From NCBI GenBank assembly GCA_017569285.1, contig CP069419.1:1178001-1242000 (forward strand): a DNA stretch of 64,000 nucleotides. The letters are read 5' to 3'. The first letter of the stretch is position 1, and each line of letters begins with the position of its first letter. The position numbers and the translations under genes are program-made. Positions 7,626 through 15,367 of the stretch are shown piece after piece. The notes beneath the pieces were generated by a model. That model was given only the letters and a program-made list of their open reading frames with translations. It did no database searches and had not been told where the DNA came from. The DNA is from Clostridiales bacterium (GTDB taxonomy: Bacteria; Bacillota; Clostridia; Christensenellales; Aristaeellaceae).

Positions 7626-9077
7626 ATGAAGCAGGGTTTTCATGTTTGTTCCATTATAAGACATGCTGACCGAAGGTCCAGGGCGATCGGAAAGCCCTGG
7701 TCGCACCCGCAGGTGCGAAACTCCTTTCCTCTGCGAGCAGCATCGTTGATTCTGGTACTGCTGATTCTGCTGTGCCAGTTGCCTGCTGGCGCAGCCCACG
7801 CAGAACCCCTGCAGGACTGCCACAAGGTCACCAATACCTATACCGATACCACCCGCAGCAACAAGGCACAGATCCGCCTCTGGCAGGTGGAAACCGCCCT
7901 TCCGGCGGTCACGGAGGAGATCAACGGCATCGCTTCCGGCTGGGTGGAAGAGCTCGGCAACTTCCTTCCGGATGCCAAAAACAGCGGCAAGAAAAACAGC
8001 CGGCTGGATGTGGAAATCCGCTACAGCCGCACCGGCCTCCGCTGGATGAGCTTCCTGGTGCAGGCACGGACCACGTTCCACCAGGACCTCACCGCCCAGC
8101 GGATCGCTTCCCGCACCTATGATATGATTTCCGGCCAGCGGATCATGCTCAGCGACCTGTTCAATGACACTGCCGCCTGGTCTTTCCTGGCCAGCCGCGT
8201 CCGGGAATCCCTCACCGCCTACTGGCCGGATGTGCAGCCGGATCCGGAGAAGCTGAATGCCCTCTGCGAACAGTCCGCCCTGGAAGAAGCAGAATTCACC
8301 CTCCACGGCATGTCTCTCGTGCTGCATTACCCGGCGGACCTGCTGTATCCGGATAAGCATACCCTGATGGAGGTCACCGTCTTCTATCCGGAAATCCGGG
8401 ATATGCTGGCTCCGGAAGCCGCGGAGCAGACCGACAACCTCGCGTATTACAAAACCTGCGCCCTCACCTTTGACGACGGTCCCAGCTCTGAGAATACTCC
8501 CAAGGTCCTCATCAGCCTGATGCAGACCGGTGCCCGGGGCACCTTCTTCGCCATCGGCAACCGCGTGGATGATTACCGCTACCTGGTCCGCCGCGAACAT
8601 GACAACGGCCACGCTGTCGCGTCCCACAACTGGCACCACGGCAACGCCACCAAGTCCTCCGCCGCAGCCCTGCGCCGGATGCCGGAGAAGGTCAACACCG
8701 CCATGATCAAGGCCATCGGCATCCCCGTCCGCTACGACCGGGTACCCGGCGGCCGTTATCCGCCTATGGTCAAGGCCAAGGTCAAATGGGCGTATATCCA
8801 GTGGAGCCTGGATACCTATGACTGGCGCGGCCGCTCTGCGGATGAGGTCCTGAACACCGTCAAAAGCCAGATTGACGACGGCGATATCATCCTCTGCCAC
8901 GACATCAAGAAAAATACCGGGGAAGCCACACGCAAGGTCGTGCAATACCTGGAAGAGAACGGCTATATGTGCCTCACCATCGATGAACTCTTCGCCAAGG
9001 ACGGCGTCGCGTTCGAAAACGGCAAGGTCTACTACCGCTGCAAAAACGGCGACTATTCCATCAAGAAGACCAAGTAA
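7626..9077 (+). CDS. Secreted polysaccharide deacetylase, PdaC-like
   Basis: Extracellular carbohydrate esterase family 4 (NodB fold) enzyme of 483 aa, expected to remove acetyl groups from peptidoglycan or another N-acetylated glycan. An unusually long N-terminal basic region precedes the hydrophobic segment at residues ~40-58 (signal peptide or membrane anchor, ending LPAGAAHAEP). Residues ~65-260 look like the DUF4163/DUF3298 region of Bacillus PdaC. The NodB domain from ~278 shows CALTFDDGPSSE (catalytic Asp and metal Asp), SHNWHHGN (the HxxxH metal ligands), DRVPGGRYPP, WSLDTYDW and ILCHDI (catalytic His). The ATG at 7626 follows CCGGAGG at 7 bases. Single-gene unit with its own promoter and a perfect terminator. 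Confidence 0.9.
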   Translation: MKQGFHVCSIIRHADRRSRAIGKPWSHPQVRNSFPLRAASLILVLLILLCQLPAGAAHAEPLQDCHKVTNTYTDTTRSNKAQIRLWQVETALPAVTEEINGIASGWVEELGNFLPDAKNSGKKNSRLDVEIRYSRTGLRWMSFLVQARTTFHQDLTAQRIASRTYDMISGQRIMLSDLFNDTAAWSFLASRVRESLTAYWPDVQPDPEKLNALCEQSALEEAEFTLHGMSLVLHYPADLLYPDKHTLMEVTVFYPEIRDMLAPEAAEQTDNLAYYKTCALTFDDGPSSENTPKVLISLMQTGARGTFFAIGNRVDDYRYLVRREHDNGHAVASHNWHHGNATKSSAAALRRMPEKVNTAMIKAIGIPVRYDRVPGGRYPPMVKAKVKWAYIQWSLDTYDWRGRSADEVLNTVKSQIDDGDIILCHDIKKNTGEATRKVVQYLEENGYMCLTIDELFAKDGVAFENGKVYYRCKNGDYSIKKTK

Positions 9078-9093
9078 AATAAACCTCCTCAAA

Positions 9094-9126
9094 ACTCCCT
9101 TTGCCCGCCCGGGCAAAGGGAGTTTT
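9094..9126 (+). terminator. Rho-independent terminator after the deacetylase
   Basis: ACTCCCTTTGCCCG pairs with CGGGCAAAGGGAGT across a 2-base gap and runs into a T-tract. It faces a second terminator for the opposing ytf operon. Confidence 0.9.
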
Positions 9127-9133
9127 TATGCGC

Positions 9134-9162
9134 AAAAACAGGACGGCATCACTGCCGCCCTG
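9134..9162 (-). terminator. Rho-independent terminator of the ytf transporter operon
   Basis: On the minus strand CAGGGCGGCA (9162-9153) pairs with TGCCGTCCTG (9148-9139, one G-T pair) and is followed by TTTTTG. It lies 31 bases after the yjfF stop. Confidence 0.85.
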
Positions 9163-9193
9163 AAAAGGAGAAAGGGGCAAATTCCCGGATATG

Positions 9194-10279
9194 TCATCCT
9201 TTGGTCAGCTTCAGCCAGTGCGGAAGCTTCAGTCCGCCCCGGCCGCGCCGGCTCAGCACCACGCTCTGCAGCAGGATGAAGAGCCCAAGCATGGCGCCGC
9301 TCGCCATATCCTGCCACCAGGAGGCGTTCAGCGGGCTCAGCGCGATGATCTTCTGGATCGTCGCCAGGATCATCGTTCCGAACAGGGTGCCGATCACGTT
9401 GCCCACGCCGCCGGTCAGCAGCGTGCCGCCGATAATCGAGGACGCGATGGCGTCCATCTCGCTCCGCATGGCCACGCTCGCATTGCCGGCGGGTTTGTGC
9501 ATCAGGAACACGAATCCGGCCAGGCCGCTCAGGAGGCCGCTGATCAGGTAGCTGTAGAAGCGGGTCCGCTTCACGTTGATGCCCAGCGTCAGGGCGCTGC
9601 CCTGGTTGCCGCCGATCGCGTAGATGTTCCGTCCCAGCTTCGTATACCGCAGCATCAGGTAAACCAGCAGTACCACGCAGAGGGCCACCACCGCGCCGAT
9701 TTCCAGCTTGGCGGCGATCAGGTTGCCGTTCTTCGCCGTATAGCCAAGGAACGGGATCTGGATCTTTGTCTTCACCAGCGCGCTGAAATCCTTGTGGGAA
9801 ACCGTCACCGGGTTCACCGACAGGATCGTCGTCAGGCCGCGGGCCAGGAACATGCCGGCCAGGGTTACGATAAACGGCTGGATTTCCAGGTAACTCACCA
9901 GGAAGCCCTGCAGCAGGCCGAAGGCCAGGCCGATGCCGATCGCCAGCAGGAACGTCAGTACAATGCTGAACGGTCCGCCGTCGCTGTGCGCGTTCAGGAA
10001 CAGCGCGCCCGCCATACAGGTCAGGCCGATCACGCCGCCGACGGAGATGTTGATGCCGCCGCCGATCATCACGATGGTCAGTGCGCAGGAGATGATAATC
10101 AGTGCCGCGTTGTCATTCAGCAGGTCAAACAGCTGCTGGGTCTTCAGGAAGCCGCCGCCCATGAAGATCATGGCCGCGCCGTACATCACCAGGAAAATGC
10201 AGATACTGATGGTCATCAGCAGCTGGGCGTCTGTCAGCCGCTCACGCTTCACGCGTTTCACCGTACTTGCCGTACTCAC
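9194..10279 (-). CDS. yjfF: Sugar ABC transporter permease, YjfF-like
   Basis: Inner-membrane permease of 361 aa of the ribose/galactofuranose (BPD_transp_2) family. It has about ten hydrophobic helices and the family loop signatures IGGGINISVGGVIGLTCM, LEIQPFIVTLAGMFLARGLT and GGNQGSALTLGINVKRT. With YtfT it should form the heterodimeric channel of the YtfQRT-YjfF sugar importer. The start is GTG at 10279, directly after the ytfT TGA, with AAGGAGG 8 bases upstream lying inside ytfT; coupled translation is likely. It is the last gene of the operon, followed by a terminator. Confidence 0.88.
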   Translation of the reverse strand: MSTASTVKRVKRERLTDAQLLMTISICIFLVMYGAAMIFMGGGFLKTQQLFDLLNDNAALIIISCALTIVMIGGGINISVGGVIGLTCMAGALFLNAHSDGGPFSIVLTFLLAIGIGLAFGLLQGFLVSYLEIQPFIVTLAGMFLARGLTTILSVNPVTVSHKDFSALVKTKIQIPFLGYTAKNGNLIAAKLEIGAVVALCVVLLVYLMLRYTKLGRNIYAIGGNQGSALTLGINVKRTRFYSYLISGLLSGLAGFVFLMHKPAGNASVAMRSEMDAIASSIIGGTLLTGGVGNVIGTLFGTMILATIQKIIALSPLNASWWQDMASGAMLGLFILLQSVVLSRRGRGGLKLPHWLKLTKG

Positions 10280-11356
10280 TCAGCCCACCTCCTTGATGCC
10301 GGTCGTTCCGCCGGAACGAAGGCGGTTCCACAGTGCGGTCAGCTTGGCTTTCACCACGGGAGAGCCTGCAATCACGATCACGATGATGACGATTGCCTTG
10401 TAGGCTTTGATATTCACTGTTGCGACGTTCATCGCGTACAGCGTCGTCGTCAGCATCTGGATGATATAGGCGCCCAGGATGCTGCCGCTCAGGCGGAACC
10501 GGCCGCCGCCCAGGTTGTTGCCGCCGATGGCGACCGCCAGGATCGCGTCCATCTCGATGTCCGCCAGGATTGTCTTATGGCTCAGGTTGCCCAGCCGGGC
10601 GATGCCGATCACGGCCGCCACAGCCACGCACACACCCAGCAGCACAAAGCTCAGCAGCTTGATTCCCACCGGGTTGATGCCGTTCAGCCGGGCCGCGCCC
10701 TGGTTGATGCCCACCGCCTGGGTATACAGGCGGGTGTTGGTCAGTTTAAAGATCAGTGTCAGCAGCAGGCCCATCAGGATCACCAGGAAGATGGGCGTCG
10801 GGATCGGGATCCCGGGAATCGTCATGCCCACCGCGCTCAGGATCGGGCTGCTGATCTGCGGTGTCGCGTCGCCGTTGATCCAGTAGGCGATGGACCGTCC
10901 GCAGGAGTAGAGGATCAGCGTGGCGATCATCGGCTGGATCCGGAATACCGCCACCAGGGTGCCGTTGAACATCTTGAACAGGATCGCGCCCAGGATGCAG
11001 GCAATCAGGCCCACAATCAGCGAGCCCGGGGTAATGCCGGGGAACGCGAACACGACCTTCACGAACACCGCGCCTGCAATCGCGCCTACCGCGCCGACCG
11101 AGATGTCCTGGCCGCCGCAGGCCGCGGTCACCAGCGTCATGCCCATGGCGATGATCGCCAGCTCACTCGCGCTGTCAATAATGCTGATGATGTTGCCGCT
11201 CAGCACGGGGTTGCCGGCATTGTTGGTCGCAACGCTGATGTTGTAGAAGCCCGGGTCCCGGATCAGGTTGAACAGGAGCAGGAGGCCCAGTGCCACCAGC
11301 GGGATAATCAGCTGGCCCAGGCTGGAGGCTTTCTTCGTTTTCGCCGGGGAACTCAT
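10280..11356 (-). CDS. ytfT: Sugar ABC transporter permease, YtfT-like
   Basis: Second permease of the importer, 358 aa. Family signatures include IIAMGMTLVTAACGGQDISV, IQPMIATLILYSCGRSIAYW and GGNNLGGGRFRLSGSILGAY, with about ten hydrophobic helices. I prefer the ATG at 11356 (one base after the ytfR stop, GGGAGG 11 bases upstream) over an in-frame GTG at 11368, whose ribosome site would touch the start codon. In E. coli, YtfT and YjfF pair to import galactofuranose; the family also takes arabinofuranose or similar sugars, so the substrate remains open. Confidence 0.88.
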   Translation of the reverse strand: MSSPAKTKKASSLGQLIIPLVALGLLLLFNLIRDPGFYNISVATNNAGNPVLSGNIISIIDSASELAIIAMGMTLVTAACGGQDISVGAVGAIAGAVFVKVVFAFPGITPGSLIVGLIACILGAILFKMFNGTLVAVFRIQPMIATLILYSCGRSIAYWINGDATPQISSPILSAVGMTIPGIPIPTPIFLVILMGLLLTLIFKLTNTRLYTQAVGINQGAARLNGINPVGIKLLSFVLLGVCVAVAAVIGIARLGNLSHKTILADIEMDAILAVAIGGNNLGGGRFRLSGSILGAYIIQMLTTTLYAMNVATVNIKAYKAIVIIVIVIAGSPVVKAKLTALWNRLRSGGTTGIKEVG

Positions 11357-11357
11357 C

Positions 11358-12857
11358 TTACTGCTCACCTCCCGCGATTGTCTTCATCACTGTCGCCTGC
11401 GTCAGCTCATCACCGGTCAGCTCGCCCACGATCTTCCGGTCGCGCATCACGATCAGGCGGCTGCACACGCGGAGCATTTCCTCAATTTCGGAGGAGATAA
11501 AGGTCACGCTCACGTTGTCTTCCGCCAGCTTCAGCACCAGCTTCTGGATTTCCAGCTTGGTGCCCACGTCGATACCGCGGGTCGGCTCATCCAGGATCAG
11601 GTATTCCGGATGCGTCAGAAGCCACCGGGCCAGGATAACCTTCTGCTGGTTGCCTCCGGAAAGGCTGCCCACCGGGGTCTCCTGGCTGGCTGTTTTAATC
11701 TGCAGGGTTTTGATGTATTCGTCCGCGAACTGCTCCATTTCCTTCCGGCTCATCGGATGGAAGAAGCCCTTCATCACCTGCAGCGCGAGGATGATGTTCT
11801 CGCGCACGGACAGGTCCGCGATGATGCCGTCCCGTTTCCGGTCCTCCGGCAGGTAACCGATGCCGGCCTTCATCGCGTCATGCGGTTTCGAAACCTTCAC
11901 GGCCTTTCCGTCCATCTTCACGGTGCCGCCGGTCACCCGGTCCGCGCCGAAGATCGCGCGCACGCTTTCGCTCCGTCCGGATCCCAGCAGGCCGGTGAAT
12001 CCGTTCACCTCACCCTTGCGGATATGGAAATCGAACGGGCGGCTCTCCGTGCTGGAAAGCTTCTCCGCTTCGTAAACGATGTTCTCGCCTCCGGCGCTCT
12101 TCGTGCCGACCTGTTCCAGGTCTGCCAGGTCGTTCAGGTCCTTGCCCATCATCTTGGCGACGAGTTCCACCTGCGGCAGGTCCTCCACCACATACTCGCC
12201 CACCAGTTCGCCGTTGCGCAGCACCGTGATCCGGTCGCTGACCGCGTATACCTGCTCCAGGAAGTGGGTCACAAAGATGATGCCCACGCCCCGGCTCTTC
12301 AGGTCCCGCATCAGGCCGAACAGCATTTCCACTTCCTTCTCGTCCAGCGAGGAGGTCGGCTCGTCCAGGATCAGCACCTTGCACTGCATATCCACTGCCC
12401 GGGCGATGGCCACCATCTGCTGAACCGCCAGCGAGCAGCCGGACAGTTCCTGCTTCGGCCGTGCGGGAATTCCCAGGTTGGCCAGGATTTCGGCCGTGCG
12501 CTTTTCCCGTTCCTTCCAGTGGATCAGGTTGCCCTCCGACCGGCCGATAAACATATTCTCCGCCACAGTCAGGTTCGGGCACAGCGTAATTTCCTGGTAC
12601 ACTGTACTGATTCCGGCATTCTGTGCGTCCTGCGGGGAACGGATATGCGCGTCTTTTCCGTCCACCGTGATGCTGCCGCTGTCCTTTTCATAAACACCGG
12701 TCAGCACCTTGATCAGGGTGGATTTTCCCGCGCCGTTTTCCCCCATCAGGGCATGGATTTCGCCCTTCCGCAGGGTAAAATCCACATTGTGCAGCGCCCG
12801 GGTGCCCGGAAACGATTTGCAGATTCCGCGCATCGTCAACACTACGTCGTTTTGCAT
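11358..12857 (-). CDS. ytfR: Sugar ABC transporter ATP-binding protein, YtfR-like
   Basis: Tandem two-domain ATPase of 499 aa that drives the sugar importer, in the RbsA/MglA/AraG class. Domain 1 (residues ~1-235) has Walker A GENGAGKST, a degenerate signature ELSGCSLAVQQM and Walker B VLILDEPTSSLD. Domain 2 (~255-499) has a non-canonical P-loop GLLGSGRSESVRA, a good signature LSGGNQQKVILARW and LILDEPTRGIDVG. This asymmetry is normal for sugar-importer ATPases. The ATG at 12857 follows AAGGAG at 9-10 bases. A 116-base gap with a large hairpin separates it from ytfQ. Confidence 0.92.
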   Translation of the reverse strand: MQNDVVLTMRGICKSFPGTRALHNVDFTLRKGEIHALMGENGAGKSTLIKVLTGVYEKDSGSITVDGKDAHIRSPQDAQNAGISTVYQEITLCPNLTVAENMFIGRSEGNLIHWKEREKRTAEILANLGIPARPKQELSGCSLAVQQMVAIARAVDMQCKVLILDEPTSSLDEKEVEMLFGLMRDLKSRGVGIIFVTHFLEQVYAVSDRITVLRNGELVGEYVVEDLPQVELVAKMMGKDLNDLADLEQVGTKSAGGENIVYEAEKLSSTESRPFDFHIRKGEVNGFTGLLGSGRSESVRAIFGADRVTGGTVKMDGKAVKVSKPHDAMKAGIGYLPEDRKRDGIIADLSVRENIILALQVMKGFFHPMSRKEMEQFADEYIKTLQIKTASQETPVGSLSGGNQQKVILARWLLTHPEYLILDEPTRGIDVGTKLEIQKLVLKLAEDNVSVTFISSEIEEMLRVCSRLIVMRDRKIVGELTGDELTQATVMKTIAGGEQ

Positions 12858-12915
12858 CTGGGATGGCTCCTTCCCGGCCTTTGCTTTCCCGTCAGACCGT
12901 TACTCTTCAAAGAAA

Positions 12916-12955
12916 GCGCGGTATGGACGCGCGTTTCCGTTCGTCCATACCGCGC
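12916..12955 (-). terminator. Intercistronic hairpin between ytfQ and ytfR
   Basis: GCGCGGTATGGAC and GTCCATACCGCGC form a perfect 13-bp stem with a 14-base loop, followed on the minus strand by TTTCTTT. The T-tract is weak, so this is probably a partial terminator or an RNA-stability element that lets the binding protein be made in excess over the ATPase and permeases. Confidence 0.6.
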
Positions 12956-12973
12956 CGTGGGGTTATGGGTTAA

Positions 12974-13939
12974 TTACAGTCCGTAAGCGTCGATGTCTTC
13001 CTGGGTGATGGTCTTGGCATCGAAGCCCTTCTCAACAGAGATGATCTGGTTGAGTTCGTTCAGGCCTTCGATTTCGCCGCCGGCTTCCAAGGTCTTGATC
13101 ATTTCGTCGATCACAACCGCCTGGAAGGGGCTGCACTGTCCGTCGTAGTTCCATTCGCCGGCCAGCAGCTTTTCGAGCGCCCACTTGTTGCAGTCAAATC
13201 CCATGATGATGACGTCGCCGTTCACGCCGTGGGTGATGCCCTTCGCGTCCAGGGCCGCCACAACGCCGTCAGCCATGCCGTCGTTCTCAGCGTACACGAT
13301 GTTGAAGCTTTCACCGGCATCGATCGCGGCTTCGGCGATCTTCCGGGCTTCGTTGGGATCCCAGCTGTCTCCGCCGGTGCCTTCGCGGACGATGGTCCAC
13401 TTCTCGTCAGCGGCGCACTTTTCGGTCAGCGGATCAGAGCGGCCGATCTGCGCGGCGCTGCCCAGCTGTCCCTGGATGTGCAGGATCTTGTACTCTTCCA
13501 GGCCCAGGCTCTCCAGCCAAGCCACAGCGGTTTCGCCTTCCTGCCGCATGTCGGAAACGACAGCCGCGGTGTAGTTGGAAGGATCGGTCTCGATCATACG
13601 GTCGAACAGGAACACTTTGATGCCGGCTTCCTTGGCTTCTTCCAGCACTTCGTCCCAGCCGGTGGTCTCCGCAGCAGAAACCAGGATGTAGGACACTTCA
13701 GCCGTGATGAAGGAGCGGGCCGCTTCCAGCTGCTTGTCAGCAGTGGGGGCGGTAACGAAGGTCGCGTCGTAGCCGTTCTCGGCGGTGAAGGTATCGGTCA
13801 GATTCTTCACGTTCGCCTGGCGGTATCCGGATTCAGCGGGGTCCAGGTTGATGATGCCGACCTTGATGCCATCCGCAAACGCGAGGGACACGGACAGGAT
13901 CATCACAAGAGCGATAACCAGAGCCAACAGTTTCTTCAT
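12974..13939 (-). CDS. ytfQ: Sugar-binding protein, YtfQ-like
   Basis: Extracytoplasmic sugar-binding protein of 321 aa (Peripla_BP_4 fold), the receptor of the YtfQRT-YjfF importer. It has a Sec signal peptide (MKKLLALVIALVMILSVSLA, cut near AFA-DG) and the family's KQLEAARSFI/ILVSAAETTGWDEVL and LFDRMIETDPSNY motifs; VNGDVIIMGFDCNKWAL lies near the end. There is no lipobox Cys at the signal-peptide end, unusual for a binding protein in a monoderm. The ATG at 13939 follows GGGAGG by 8 bases. Its close relative, with a lipobox, is encoded at 16823-17800 beside the sensor kinase. Confidence 0.9.
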   Translation of the reverse strand: MKKLLALVIALVMILSVSLAFADGIKVGIINLDPAESGYRQANVKNLTDTFTAENGYDATFVTAPTADKQLEAARSFITAEVSYILVSAAETTGWDEVLEEAKEAGIKVFLFDRMIETDPSNYTAAVVSDMRQEGETAVAWLESLGLEEYKILHIQGQLGSAAQIGRSDPLTEKCAADEKWTIVREGTGGDSWDPNEARKIAEAAIDAGESFNIVYAENDGMADGVVAALDAKGITHGVNGDVIIMGFDCNKWALEKLLAGEWNYDGQCSPFQAVVIDEMIKTLEAGGEIEGLNELNQIISVEKGFDAKTITQEDIDAYGL

Positions 13940-13992
13940 GATTCTTTCCTCCCAAAGATTATTCTTTTTTGGCATGCCTGCCATTTACCTGA

Positions 13993-14021
13993 ATTATAAA
14001 AAAGAATCCCCTGCTTTTAAA
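13993..14021 (-). promoter_or_regulatory. Promoter for the ytfQ operon, embedded in a terminator
   Basis: A perfect TATAAT (13998-13993) lies 17 bases after TTTAAA (14021-14016). The -35 box sits in the loop of the upstream terminator hairpin and the -10 overlaps its T-tract, so the same DNA ends the regulator transcript and starts the transporter transcript. The weak -35 fits an activator-dependent promoter. Confidence 0.55.
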
Positions 14022-14034
14022 TGCAGAGGATTTC
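13998..14034 (-). terminator. Terminator of the sensor-regulator operon
   Basis: On the minus strand GAAATCCTCTGC pairs with GCAGGGGATTC across an A/T-rich loop and is followed by TTTTTT. It lies 74 bases after the response-regulator stop. Confidence 0.75.
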
Positions 14035-14048
14035 GATTTTGGTTGAAA

Positions 14049-14077
14049 TTTTTCCGTATTTGGCATGTTTTTCGTCC
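14049..14077 (-). promoter_or_regulatory. Possible direct-repeat operator upstream of ytfQ
   Basis: GACGAAAAA and ACGGAAAAA recur on the minus strand about 19-20 bases apart, about two helical turns, 28-56 bases upstream of the ytfQ -35 box. AraC-type regulators often bind such direct repeats, so this is a candidate site for the YesN-like regulator encoded just upstream. The match is short. Confidence 0.25.
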
Positions 14078-14107
14078 AAAAAAGGGAAGTATCTTTGGAT
14101 CAGGGGT

Positions 14108-15367
14108 TCATTTTTTTTGGTCACGCCAGCTCTTCCGGTACTCGCTCGGCGTCATTCCGGTGCTCCGCTTAAACATATAGCTGAAGTAGTGCGCGTCGTT
14201 GTACCCGACCTCCTCCGCAATCCGGAAGGACCGCAGCTCCGTGGTCTCCAGCAGCTCCTTCGCCCGGGAGATCCGCAGCCCGGTCAGGTACTGCGTAAAC
14301 GTCATTCCCGTCTCCTGCGCGAAGATGGTGGACAGGTGGCTTTGGCTCAGGTGCACCGCTTCCGCCGCGTCGGAAAGCATCAGGTTCGGGTCGGAGAAAT
14401 GCTCCTCCAGGAACAGCCGCGCCTTCAGCACGGAGCCTTCACCGTAACCGCTTCCACGCCCGCCGGGGCTTACGATACTGCGCTTGGCCGGGCCCTCCGC
14501 CGTCTGCAGGTGGCGCAGGTGCCGTGCGCTGCGCATGCTCCTGCGGATTTCGTGGAAATCATCCACCGTATCCCCAATGGTGATCAGTAGGTTCTGCTCG
14601 TTCTCCAGCTCCGGCAGGTGCATCGCGGAGTTGGCATAGGAATATGCCCGCTCCTCCACGTCCTCCGGGTGGTCGCCCAGCACCAGTGCCCGCGCGCCCT
14701 TCGCGCCGGAGCACACAAACACCGTGCCCCCGCTCATTTCCGCCAGGCTCGTCAGCGCGCTGCGGCAGGCCGCCCGCGCCTCGCCCTCCGAGGCAAAGGA
14801 GATATCCAGCACCGCGTAGCATCCGGCCATCAGGTTCACGCCCAGCCCGCGCATCTGGCTCACCACCGCGTCATCGTCCGCCGGATCGCCCTCGTCGGTG
14901 AACAGGCTTTCCAGCAGCTTGTCCCGCAGGAAGGCGTTCTCGTTCATCGCGCGGTTTTTCAGTGCCGTCAGGTTCTCCCGTTCCCGGCGCTTTTCCTCAA
15001 TCTGGCTGCGGGCCCGGTCCAGCACGTCCCCGAGTTCCTTCGCCGTCACCGGCTTCAGCAGGTATTCCCGCACCCCCAGGCTGATCGCCTTCCGGGCATA
15101 TTCAAAGTCGTCATATCCGGACAGGATGATCCGCTCCACCCACGGCATCGTCCGCTGCACCTCTTCGCACAGCTTCATTCCGTCCATAAACGGCATCCGG
15201 ATATCCGTCAGCAGGATATCCACGTCCAGGTCGCGGATCATCGGCAGGGCCATTTCCCCGTCCGGCGCCTCGCCCACCAGCTGGAATCCCTTCTCCTCCC
15301 AGGGAAAGGAATTCCGCAGGTTCTCCCGGATGGCTATTTCATCGTCTACCAGAAAGACCTTCATCAT
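14108..15367 (-). CDS. Response regulator with AraC-type DNA-binding domain, YesN-like
   Basis: Two-component response regulator of 419 aa. The receiver domain (residues ~1-120) has the acidic pair in FLVDDEIAIREN, the phospho-acceptor Asp in DILLTDIRMPFMDG and the Lys in YLLKPVTAKEL. A middle region (~140-300) has no clear domain. The C-terminal ~100 residues form a double HTH of the AraC family (LSDAAEAVHLSQSHLSTIFA, then RIAEEVGYNDAHYFSYMFKR, SEYRK). I chose the ATG at 15367, with GGGAGG 9 bases upstream; it overlaps the end of the kinase gene by 29 bases. It should activate the adjacent ytfQRT-yjfF operon. Confidence 0.9.
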   Translation of the reverse strand: MMKVFLVDDEIAIRENLRNSFPWEEKGFQLVGEAPDGEMALPMIRDLDVDILLTDIRMPFMDGMKLCEEVQRTMPWVERIILSGYDDFEYARKAISLGVREYLLKPVTAKELGDVLDRARSQIEEKRRERENLTALKNRAMNENAFLRDKLLESLFTDEGDPADDDAVVSQMRGLGVNLMAGCYAVLDISFASEGEARAACRSALTSLAEMSGGTVFVCSGAKGARALVLGDHPEDVEERAYSYANSAMHLPELENEQNLLITIGDTVDDFHEIRRSMRSARHLRHLQTAEGPAKRSIVSPGGRGSGYGEGSVLKARLFLEEHFSDPNLMLSDAAEAVHLSQSHLSTIFAQETGMTFTQYLTGLRISRAKELLETTELRSFRIAEEVGYNDAHYFSYMFKRSTGMTPSEYRKSWRDQKK

